From assembly GCA_934141475.1 (NCBI GenBank), contig CAKPCG010000019.1, positions 1 to 33,416 of the forward strand: a DNA stretch of 33,416 nucleotides, written 5' to 3'. The notes beneath the pieces were generated by a model, which was given only the letters and a program-made list of their open reading frames with translations, made no database searches and was not told the DNA's origin. Below, piece by piece: positions 25,909 to 33,278 of this stretch (position 1 is its first letter; each line of letters opens with the position of its first letter). Position numbers and translations under genes: made by a program. This stretch comes from an uncultured Clostridia bacterium (lineage in GTDB: Bacteria; Bacillota; Clostridia; TANB77; CAG-508).

Positions 25909-27690
25909 TATTCTGTGCTTTTATTTACTTCCAAATAAGGTAAAATTTCTGAAAATATTTGGCCTCCAACTGGTGCTGCAACACCTCCTCCTTGGTGTCC
26001 CCCCTCTCCTGTGGGATTATATAATGTAACTAATACTACAACTTGTGGATCATCAGTTGGTGCAACTCCACAAAATGAAGTTACATATTTTCCAGTATTT
26101 ACCCCATCTTCAGATGTTCCTGTTTTACCACCTATTTTATATCCTTCAACTTTTGCATTTTTTCCAGTTCCTTCAGATACAACAGATTCCATCATACTTA
26201 AAACTTTTTCACATGTTTCTTTTTTTATTACAGTTCCTTTGTCTTCCACAGGTAATTCTTTTACTTCTCCTGTTTTTCCGTCTATTGTTGCTTTTACTAT
26301 TCTCGGAGTATGTAATGTACCTCCATTTGCAATACAAGAAATTGCTGTTACAAGTTGAATTGGTGTTATTTCAAATCTTTGGCCAAAGCTTATTGTTGCA
26401 AGTTCTACTGGCCCACATTTGTTTTGGGCTATAAATATACTATTTGCTTCTCCTGGTAACATTACTCCTGTTTTAGAAAGTAATCCAAATTTATTTAAAT
26501 ATTTATAATATGTTTCAACTCCTATTTTTTGCCCCAATCCAATAAATACAGGATTACATGAGTTCATAAGTCCTTGCCTTAGTGATTCACTTCCATGTGG
26601 CCTATAGTATCTCCAACATTTTATTCTTGCACCTGCAACAGTTATTGAACCTGTACATGCAAATTCTCCACTCCTGTCTGTATCTGTTATTCCTTCTTCT
26701 AAAGCACTTGAAGCTGTTATTAATTTAAAAACTGATCCGTGGTTCATAAGTATCAGATATCGCTTTATTTCTCCACATCGCTTGTAAATTTTTTGATTTT
26801 TCACTTTGTTCTAAATTATCCCAATTTGCTTTTATTTCTTCATTATTTATTGTATATGGCTCATTTAAATTGTATGATGGATATGTTGCCATAGCTAAAA
26901 TATCTCCTGTTTTAGGGTTCATTATAACAATATTTCCACCATCTGTACATTTATTATCTATACATGCTTCTTCTAAGTATTTTTCTGCAATTGATTGAAT
27001 TGTCATGTCTATAGACAATACTATGTCATCACCATTTTGTGCTGGTATGTATTCTTCTCCTTCATCACCAATTTCCTCTCCTGTTGCATCTGTTGCTTTA
27101 GATATTGCTCCTGGCTTTCCCGATAAAATATCGTCATATTTTGCCTCTACTCCATCTAGCCCTTGGTTATCTCCACCGCAAAATCCAATAACTTGTGAAG
27201 CTATATTTCCATATGGATAATCTCTTTTGCTATCTTCGTCTATATTTACACCTGTATCTATTTTTTCTTCTATAAGCCATTTTCTTAATTCATCTGCCTT
27301 TTCTTTGCTAACTTTTTTTATTATTGTTTCTATTGAACTTCTTTTTGTAACTTTTTTTAATACTTTCTCATAATCTAATTCAAATATTTCTGATATTTTT
27401 TTTGCTACTTTTTCTTTTATTTCCTTTGGTATATTAGTTGGATTTACACTTATTGTATATGCGGTACTGCTTACTGCTAAAATATATTTTTGTGTTGAGT
27501 CATAAATTTTTCCTTTTTTAGGACTAACACTTCTTTTTTGAACTTGCTGTTCATATGCTAAGTTTTGTAATTCTTTTCCTTTTATAAACTCTATATAACC
27601 TATTCTTCCTAATAACATTAAAAGTACAAAAAAACTTATAAATAATGTGTTTCTCATTTTCTTTTTATTTTTTAAACTTATTGGCTCCAT
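25908..27690 (-). CDS. Class B penicillin-binding protein (FtsI/SpoVD type), needs one +1 frameshift
   Basis: Septal or spore-wall transpeptidase that cross-links peptidoglycan. Corrected length 593 aa: an N-terminal anchor helix (about 12-30), a dimerisation domain starting KRSVSPKKGKIYD, then the transpeptidase with SVFK (catalytic Ser 319), SCN (377-379) and KTGT (522-525). No PASTA domain follows. The frame breaks at CGG (26739-26737): unshifted it ends YEPRISF; skipping the C restores YEPGSVFKLITA, the glycine directly before the active serine. Start ATG 27690 with GGAGGG upstream. It is downstream of mraZ-rsmH-ftsL but separated by a terminator. FtsI and SpoVD cannot be distinguished here. 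The usual murE, mraY and murD do not follow. Confidence 0.93.
26736..26739 (-). other. +1 frameshift site CGGA in the PBP gene
   Basis: Coding strand CCA CGG ATC AGT TTT TAA in frame 0; omitting the C at 26739 gives CCA GGA TCA GTT TTT AAA, the PGSVFK of the active site. Unshifted product would lack the whole transpeptidase domain. Confidence 0.9.
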
Positions 27691-27835
27691 TTTTTCCCTC
27701 CATTTTTATATTTTATATTATTTTATTTTTTTTATATTTTTTTATTACATATAAAAGTATTGGAAAAAAATTTTGTACGTTTTTTAGCCTAACTATTAAC
27801 ATTCATCCTTATTGACTTTTGGCCTAAAAATGAAT

Positions 27836-27860
27836 AAAAAAACAACTATATAAATAGTTG
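27836..27860 (-). terminator. Terminator after ftsL
   Basis: A 7-bp stem CAACTAT / ATAGTTG with a 4-nt loop and seven U on the minus-strand transcript, directly after the ftsL stop. It separates mraZ-rsmH-ftsL from the PBP gene, which then depends on read-through or on its own promoter in the 170-bp gap (none obvious). Confidence 0.75.
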
Positions 27861-28382
27861 CTATTTTTTTAATATTTTATTTAAAATTTTATTATACCAA
27901 GTCTCATTTTGTGTAGTGTCATTTTTTATGTCTATATCTTCTACTACACCCTCTACATAGTCTTTTTTATCTAATGTTACATATACTTTTTGATTATTGT
28001 CAAGTTCTTGCATTCCAAGTTTTTCTTTTGCTACATTTTTTACATTACTCAAATTTAAACTGCTTTCTATGCTTACTTCCAATTGACCATTTGTTTTTTG
28101 AATTGATGCTAATTTTTCTTTTGATGATTGTATTTCGTTAAATCTTTCATTTATTAGTGAACTTCTATAACTTATTGTTAATAATATTAGAAATATTGCT
28201 GCTACAAAAGCTACATTTTTATTATGTTTTCTTTTTTCCATTTTTAAAGCTTCTTTTTTTTGTTTTTCATTTATTTTTAATTGCCTTCTAATCTCTTCTT
28301 TTGTTTTGGTTGTTCTATTATTATCATAATCAGGTTCAAGCTTTTTAGGAGTAGATCCATATTCGTATTCTAGTCTTCCCAT
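27861..28382 (-). CDS. ftsL: FtsL-like cell-division protein
   Basis: Bitopic divisome protein that with DivIC/FtsB recruits and activates septal wall synthesis. 173 aa: a long basic cytoplasmic part (1-55; KKEALKMEKRKHNK), one helix (about 57-75, VAFVAAIFLILLTISYR), then a short extracytoplasmic coiled coil (SLINERFNEIQSSKEKLASIQ) and VKNVAKEKLGMQELD, the typical FtsL/DivIC ending. A further 45-residue acidic tail is longer than usual. It lies 37 bp after rsmH in the canonical position between rsmH and the PBP. FtsL sequences are poorly conserved; the position supports the name. Confidence 0.8.
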   Translation of the reverse strand: MGRLEYEYGSTPKKLEPDYDNNRTTKTKEEIRRQLKINEKQKKEALKMEKRKHNKNVAFVAAIFLILLTISYRSSLINERFNEIQSSKEKLASIQKTNGQLEVSIESSLNLSNVKNVAKEKLGMQELDNNQKVYVTLDKKDYVEGVVEDIDIKNDTTQNETWYNKILNKILKK

Positions 28383-28419
28383 AAGTTATATATATTCACC
28401 TCTTTTCTTTTTGTATCTT

Positions 28420-29353
28420 TTATATTTTTTCAAATATCCTTAGTTTTGCACTTTTTGATCTCGAGTTTTCTTGTTGTTCTTCTTCACTTGCAATAATTGG
28501 TTTTCTTGTTAGAACTTTTCCAAGTTCTTTTGCTCCACATACACAATATGGTATGTCTTTTGGACATGTGCACATTCCCTTAGCTCTGTTCATTGCTTGT
28601 TTTACAGCTCTATCTTCTAAAGAATGGAATGTAATTACACATAATCTTCCTCCTTCTCCTAATACATCTATTGAATTTTTTACTGTATCTTCTAAAGGTT
28701 TTATTTCATTATTTACTTCTATTCTTATTGCTTGGAATGTTCTTTTAGCAGGATGTCCTTCTTTTGGATTTAGTCTTGGTATTGATTTTTCAATAATTTT
28801 TACAAGCTCATCTGTTGTTTCTATTTTCTTTTTTCTTCTTTCTATACATATGTTTCTTGCAATATTTCTTGAAAAACGTTCTTCTCCATATTCATAAATT
28901 ATGTTTGCTAAATGTTCTTCTTTATAATTGTTTACAACTTCCATTGCTGTTAGTCGTTGAGTTTTGTCCATTCTCATGTCTAATTCGTTTGAGCCTAAAT
29001 AACTAAAACCTCTGTTTCTTTCATCTAGCTGATATGATGAAACACCTAAATCTAAAAGTATTCCATTTACTTTATTTATATTTAATTCTTCTAAAATCTC
29101 TTTTATATTATCATGGTTTCCATGTACATATTTAACATTCGTAAAATTAGACAAATTTTGCCTTGCAGCTTGGAGTGCTTCTTCGTCTCTGTCTATTCCA
29201 ATTAGAAGACCTTTTTCTTTATCTAATTTTTTTAGTATTTCTTTGCTGTGCCCTGCTCCTCCGAAGTGTACCATCTACATATATTCCATCTGGTTTTATA
29301 TTCAATCCTTCTATACATTCTTTTAATAATACTGGCTTATGTTTAAATTCCAC
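28420..29353 (-). CDS. rsmH: 16S rRNA (cytosine-1402-N4) methyltransferase RsmH, needs one +1 frameshift
   Basis: SAM-dependent methyltransferase acting on C1402 in the ribosomal P site. Corrected product 310 aa from GTG 29353 (MEFKHKPVLLKECIEGL, the usual RsmH N-terminus), or 319 aa from ATG 29380. Motifs: DGTLGGAGHS (SAM loop), GIDRDEEAL, GILLDLGVSS, and FHSLEDRAVKQ near the C-terminus. The frame breaks at CGG (29263-29261): reading DGTL-R-R leads to a stop 14 codons later; skipping the C restores DGTLGGAGHS. ATG 29380 is only 1 nt from its SD; a hairpin at 29363-29380 may bring the SD near the GTG. Second gene of the mraZ cluster. Confidence 0.93.
29260..29263 (-). other. +1 frameshift site CGGA in rsmH
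   Basis: Coding strand CTT CGG AGG AGC in frame 0; omitting the C at 29263 gives CTT GGA GGA GCA GGG CAC, the SAM-binding glycine loop. Only 31 (or 40) codons precede the site. Confidence 0.9.
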
Positions 29354-29362
29354 TACAGTTAT

Positions 29363-29380
29363 ATGCTTTAAATAAAGCAT
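29363..29380 (-). promoter_or_regulatory. Hairpin between SD and GTG start of rsmH
   Basis: A perfect 7-bp stem (ATGCTTT / AAAGCAT) with a 4-nt loop. It contains the ATG at 29380 and lies between AAAGGAG (29388-29382) and the GTG at 29353. When folded, the SD-to-GTG distance shrinks to about 10 nt, which would make the GTG the working start. Confidence 0.45.
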
Positions 29381-29816
29381 TCTCCTTTCATAAATTTTAC
29401 ATATTCTATATGTTTTTAGCAGCTAGTATTATTTTGAAAAAATACCAGCTGCTATTTATCTTTGTATATTAAATTCTTATGTATATTTTTCTTTTGTTTT
29501 TTATTAAATATACGTATTTTCACTCTTTTTCTTCGGTATTTTTTACTTTTGTATCATTTTATCTTTTGCATCTTTTCTTTTGTATTAGTTTTCTTTCTAA
29601 TCTTTTTCTTTTGTTAGAAATAGGGATTCTTTTGTATTTTAATTATTTAAAATTAGTGTATCTACCTTTATAAAAAGGGTTCTCCTTAGTTTAGTAGATT
29701 TTTTTATCTTTTGTATTTTATAATTCTTTTGTACATTTTTCTTTTGTTTTAACATAATCAATTCCCACTGAATTTGTTCAGTTTTGATTATTATATAAAC
29801 TTTTCTTTCGAAAAGA
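29381..29816 (-). other. Long mraZ-rsmH spacer with ACAAAAG repeats and a hairpin
   Basis: 436 bp without a gene; the family usually has a short gap here. On the transcribed strand the heptamer ACAAAAG occurs exactly eight times (plus-strand CTTTTGT at 29491, 29546, 29577, 29608, 29629, 29708, 29726 and 29741), plus variants. A 13-bp stem with one G-U pair lies at 29418-29453 (AGCAGCTAGTATT / AATACCAGCTGCT) without a U-run. A 6-bp hairpin (ACTGAA / TTCAGT) lies near 29768-29783. An SD-like AAGGAGAAC is present near 29683 without an ORF. The strand is very purine-rich. Confidence 0.6.
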
Positions 29817-30242
29817 TTATATACCTAGCATTGTCATATTTTCTGCAATATCTTCTGCTGATATTTCTTCATCTTTTTTATTCCATTCTTCTTTGTTCCA
29901 TATCTCTAGTCGTGTTCCAACTCCGATTATTACTGCTTCTCTTTCTAAATTTGCAGAATTTCTTAGGTTCTGTGGAATTAAAAATCTTCCCTGCTTGTCT
30001 ATATCACATTCTGTTGCTCCTGCTAGGAAAAATCTTACGAAGTTTCTTGCATTTTTGTCTGAAAGTGGAAGCGATTTTAGTTTTGTTTCAAAATTTAACC
30101 ATTCTTCTTGGGAAAATGCAAATAAACATCCATCTAAACCTTTTGTTAGTATAAATGTTTCTCCCATGTCTTTTCTTAGTTTTGCAGGCATTGAGATTCT
30201 TCCTTTTGCATCTATAGTGTGCTCATATTCTCCCATTAACAT
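29817..30242 (-). CDS. mraZ: Transcriptional regulator MraZ
   Basis: AbrB-like double beta-barrel DNA-binding protein that regulates the division and cell-wall cluster, usually by repressing its own promoter. 141 aa with two SpoVT/AbrB-like halves: MGEYEHTIDAKGRISMPAKL (about 3-22) and ATECDIDKQGRFLIPQNLR (about 75-93), the diagnostic DxKGR and DxQGR motifs. SD GAGGTGA is 9 nt from ATG 30242; a second ATG two codons on is possible. First gene of mraZ-rsmH-ftsL, with a clear promoter and MraZ-type repeats upstream. Confidence 0.96.
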   Translation of the reverse strand: MLMGEYEHTIDAKGRISMPAKLRKDMGETFILTKGLDGCLFAFSQEEWLNFETKLKSLPLSDKNARNFVRFFLAGATECDIDKQGRFLIPQNLRNSANLEREAVIIGVGTRLEIWNKEEWNKKDEEISAEDIAENMTMLGI

Positions 30243-30254
30243 AGTTAAATTTCA

Positions 30255-30291
30255 CCTCACTTTTATACCACTTTTTACCACTTCTTTCCAC
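30255..30291 (-). promoter_or_regulatory. MraZ-box-like direct repeats
   Basis: On the minus strand GTGG occurs at 30291, 30281 and 30271, exactly 10 bp apart, followed by GTGA at 30260; the spacers are A-rich (AAAGTGG-like). Such evenly spaced GTG/TGG repeats upstream of mraZ are the known operator type of MraZ. Here they lie at and just after the predicted start point, fitting self-repression. Confidence 0.7.
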
Positions 30292-30300
30292 TACAGTTAG

Positions 30301-30329
30301 ATTGTAATACACTTCTATTTATTTTGCAA
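30301..30329 (-). promoter_or_regulatory. Promoter of mraZ-rsmH-ftsL
   Basis: Minus-strand TTGCAA (30329-30324), a 17-bp spacer and TACAAT (30306-30301), ending about 10 bp before the first MraZ-type repeat. Confidence 0.8.
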
Positions 30330-30456
30330 GGGTTTTTCAAAAATTTTTTTATTTTTTTAGCAATATTTGGTAAATTTAAAAATAAAGCAAATAAATACAT
30401 ATCTTTTTTTAGATATTATTTCTTTGCTTTACTATTTTTTATATTTTTATTTTCTT

Positions 30457-30650
30457 TTATTTTTTTATTTTCTTTTGTTTTTTTGATTCATCGTATATCT
30501 CGTCATAAATTCCATCATGTATTTTGTCATACATTTCGTCACCAATTTTTTTGATTATCTGTTAAAGTTTTATAAGCGTTATTTCTTTCTTGCCTCAATC
30601 ATATTTATAACTTCGCTAAAATTAAGTTCTAAACTATTATCCAAACTCAT
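30457..30650 (-). pseudogene. Small reading frame, apparently broken twice
   Basis: ATG at 30650 has SD GAGAGG and codes MSLDNSLELNFSEVINMIEA, then stops after RKK. Coding-like text continues in the +1 frame (QERNNAYKTLTDNQK) and then in the +2 frame (IGDEMYDKIHDGIYDEIYDE, ending KKQKKIKK with TAA at 30457). Neither break is a CGGA site; the second lies at a run of seven A. It could be a decayed or mis-sequenced gene of about 60 aa, or chance. It lies between queH and the mraZ promoter; the rest of 30330-30456 is A/T-rich with nothing recognisable. Confidence 0.3.
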
Positions 30651-30670
30651 TTTTCCTCTCTTTTTTACCT

Positions 30671-31738
30671 CTATAATTTATCATTTTTTTGTTTTTTTAA
30701 AATATAATGTGTTTTTGTTTCTATATCATTTTTAAATCCCATTTTCTCATATAATTTACTTTCATGATTTTCTTTAAAACATTTTAAAATTATATCTTTA
30801 TCTTTATTCTCAAATAATATTTCTTTTAATACCGCTGTTTCAATCCCTTTGTTTTGGTATTCTGGCATTATACAAATATTATCTATCTCAAAGGATCCAT
30901 CATTTTTTGTTTTTCCATTATAAAAACCTACTAATTTATTTTTCAAATAGATTAATTCTATATTCTTTGAATTTTCTTTCATAAATTTATTAAATAATTT
31001 CTTTTGATTTTCTTCATTCCATTCTCCATAGATTTTCTCTACATATTTCTGATTAACTTTCTTTTTCAAATTATAAATAAATTTAATTTCTTCTTGATTA
31101 CCGTTTTTGTATTGTCTTAATTCCAAATTCGGAACATTCCAACCAAGTCTTATCTTTTTTTCTTTAATTTTATTTTCAAGAATGCAAGCTTTCTTTTCAG
31201 AAACAATGTGGTCATAATTTGACGCAGACTCCGAAAAAATACATCCACAATATTTTTGCATGTAAAGACCTAATTCACGTGCTTTATTTTGTCCTTCTCT
31301 AAAGCCAACTCTAAAGTCTCGGTATAAAAAATCTAATTCATATTTTTTTGCAATTTTATCACCTAATTCATGAATATATTCATGCTTTTGGTAAGGGCTT
31401 ACTAGTAATGTTGTACTTATTGTATCATAACCATTTTCTTTTGCATATTTAGCTGTTTGTTCTAGTCTTGTTATATAACAATAATTTTTGCATCTATTTT
31501 CTAAATCTCCTACTACATTTGAACAAAATTCTCTTAATCCATAATTTTCTTCAAATATTGCATCTATATTTATGCTTTTTGTGTATTCTTTTAAGCAATC
31601 TCTTCTTGCTTTGTATTCTGTATATGGATGAATATTTGGATTAAACCAATATACTGTTGGTTTTATGTTTTCACTTTGTAATTCATCTATACAATACACG
31701 CTACATGGTGCACAACATGTATGCATTAATAATTTCAC
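30671..31738 (-). CDS. queH: Epoxyqueuosine reductase QueH fused to a GNAT acetyltransferase
   Basis: N-terminal about 195 residues are QueH (DUF208), which reduces epoxyqueuosine in tRNA to queuosine. Visible metal-site cysteines: HTCCAPC (8-12), RCKNYC (about 82-87) and KYCGC (about 163-166), with TTLLVSPYQKHE and RVGFREGQNKARELGLYMQKY between. The C-terminal about 145 residues look like a GNAT N-acetyltransferase: IDNICIMPEYQNKGIETAVLKEIL (acetyl-CoA loop near Q/N-x-G) and LYEKMGF. QueH is normally a stand-alone protein of about 200 aa, so the fusion is unusual; the acetyl acceptor is unknown. Start is GTG 31738 with AGGAGG upstream. It lies 17 bp after ruvB, so one operon. Confidence 0.85.
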   Translation of the reverse strand: MKLLMHTCCAPCSVYCIDELQSENIKPTVYWFNPNIHPYTEYKARRDCLKEYTKSINIDAIFEENYGLREFCSNVVGDLENRCKNYCYITRLEQTAKYAKENGYDTISTTLLVSPYQKHEYIHELGDKIAKKYELDFLYRDFRVGFREGQNKARELGLYMQKYCGCIFSESASNYDHIVSEKKACILENKIKEKKIRLGWNVPNLELRQYKNGNQEEIKFIYNLKKKVNQKYVEKIYGEWNEENQKKLFNKFMKENSKNIELIYLKNKLVGFYNGKTKNDGSFEIDNICIMPEYQNKGIETAVLKEILFENKDKDIILKCFKENHESKLYEKMGFKNDIETKTHYILKKQKNDKL

Positions 31739-31755
31739 CTTTTTTCCTCCTTTTG

Positions 31756-32769
31756 TTAGTACATTTTTGTTTGATAATCATAGCCTAAATGTTCATATGC
31801 TTTTGGAAGAACAATTCTACCTTTCGGTGTTCTTGCAATAAAACCAATTTGTAATAAATATGGTTCGTAAACATCTTCTATTGTGTCTATTTCTTCTCCT
31901 AGAGATGCAGCTAATGCTTCTATTCCAACTGGTTTTCCCATGTATTGGTCTATCATCATATTTAACATTTTTCTGTCTGTTTCTTCTAATCCTAATTCAT
32001 CTATTTCTAATTGATTTAAAGCATATTTAGCTATTTTTAAATCTATTTTTCCATCTGATAATACAAGTGAAAAATCTCTAACTCTTTTTAATAGTCTGTT
32101 TGCAATTCTTGGTGTTCCTCTTGCTCTTCTTGCAATTTCTATGCTTGCATCATTGTCTATTTCTACGCCAAGTATTTTACTTGAACGTTTTATAATTGTA
32201 CTTAAATCTTCTATAGAATATAATTCTAGCTTTTGAACTATTCCAAACCTATCTCTTAATGGTGTTGTAAGAGAACCTGCTTTGGTTGTTGCTCCAATTA
32301 GAGTAAATTTTGGTAAATCTAGTCTTATTGATTTTGCTTCTGGTCCTTTTCCTATTGTTATGTCTAGTACATAATCTTCTAGTGCTGGATATAGTATTTC
32401 TTCTACAACTTTGCTTAGTCTATGTATTTCGTCAATAAAAAGAACATCATATTCTTCAAGACTTGTTAAAATTCCAGCTAAATCTCCTGGCTTTTCTATT
32501 GCAGGGCCTGATGTTATTCTTATTTTTGAGTGCATTTCGTTTGCTATTATTCCAGATATTGTTGTTTTTCCAAGTCCTGGAGGACCATAAAATAAGCAAT
32601 GGTCAAGTGGTTCTTTTCTTTTTTTTGCTGCTTCTATAAATATTTTCATACTTTCTTTTACTTTAGTTTGTCCAATATATTCGTCTAATGTTTGCGGTCT
32701 TAATGTTTTTTCCAATCTTTCTTCTTGAACATTTGCAACTTCTGGACTACTTATATTTTCATTTTCCAT
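31756..32769 (-). CDS. ruvB: Holliday junction branch-migration helicase RuvB
   Basis: AAA+ motor that, with RuvA, drives branch migration. 337 aa with the RuvB order: RPQTLDEYIGQTKVKE, Walker A GPPGLGKTT (about 63-71), TSGPAIEKPGDLA, Walker B FIDEIHR, sensor 1 LIGATTKAGSLTTPLRDRFG, the arginine finger region RGTPRIANRLL and the winged-helix end EPYLLQIGFIARTPKGR. ruvA is not adjacent in the window. It follows the Alg13-like gene by 20 bp and precedes queH; co-transcribed by spacing. Confidence 0.97.
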   Translation of the reverse strand: MENENISSPEVANVQEERLEKTLRPQTLDEYIGQTKVKESMKIFIEAAKKRKEPLDHCLFYGPPGLGKTTISGIIANEMHSKIRITSGPAIEKPGDLAGILTSLEEYDVLFIDEIHRLSKVVEEILYPALEDYVLDITIGKGPEAKSIRLDLPKFTLIGATTKAGSLTTPLRDRFGIVQKLELYSIEDLSTIIKRSSKILGVEIDNDASIEIARRARGTPRIANRLLKRVRDFSLVLSDGKIDLKIAKYALNQLEIDELGLEETDRKMLNMMIDQYMGKPVGIEALAASLGEEIDTIEDVYEPYLLQIGFIARTPKGRIVLPKAYEHLGYDYQTKMY

Positions 32770-32789
32770 TAATATTCACACCTATCTTT

Positions 32790-33269
32790 TTAAATATTGT
32801 CTATAAAGTTTTCTATTATGCTTATCATTTTTGTGTTATTACTTTGATATTTTTGTGGTTTAAAGTCTTTTATCTGTTTTAATGCTTCTGATAAATCTTC
32901 TACATTTTGTATTCCTATTATATATTTTTTTTCATTAAACACTTTTACAATTTGTCTTTGATGGTCATTTACATGTTCATTGTATTCATGTAATCTTGGA
33001 ACTGCTATTACTTTTTTGTTTTTATTTAATGCCATAATAATTGACCCAACTCCTCCATGGGTTATTATTAAATCTGCTTCTTCTACATATTTTTCTAATT
33101 CTTCTTTTGAAATCATATCAAAAATTTCCATATTACTACTTTCAAATTTGGTAACTCCTGCTTGTACTACTACTTTTTCATTTATTATACCTAATTTTAT
33201 GCAGTTTTCTATTTCTTGTAATAATCTTGTAAATTCATTGTGCTGTGTTCCTAATAATACTAATATCAT
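32790..33269 (-). CDS. Glycosyltransferase subunit, Alg13/PssE-like
   Basis: 159 aa, a GT28 C-terminal (UDP-sugar binding) domain: VLLGTQHNEFTRLLQEI at the start, DLIITHGGVGSIIMALNKNKKVIAVPR (UDP-GlcNAc-type binding loop) and NEHVNDHQRQIV. It matches the small catalytic subunit that pairs with an Alg14-like membrane partner in exopolysaccharide or capsule synthesis. The partner is the gene just upstream (33279). SD GGAGG is 5 nt from the ATG. The sugar transferred is unknown. Confidence 0.88.
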   Translation of the reverse strand: MILVLLGTQHNEFTRLLQEIENCIKLGIINEKVVVQAGVTKFESSNMEIFDMISKEELEKYVEEADLIITHGGVGSIIMALNKNKKVIAVPRLHEYNEHVNDHQRQIVKVFNEKKYIIGIQNVEDLSEALKQIKDFKPQKYQSNNTKMISIIENFIDNI

Positions 33270-33278
33270 TTAATCCTC

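Noticed and set aside
10724..29353. Reading spoIIE, the ATPase, the LPXTG-like gene, the PBP and rsmH as ordinary pseudogenes
   Set aside because: Each is intact except for one identical lesion type (C before GGA), with all motifs kept. Ordinary decay would give mixed stops, deletions and homopolymer shifts.
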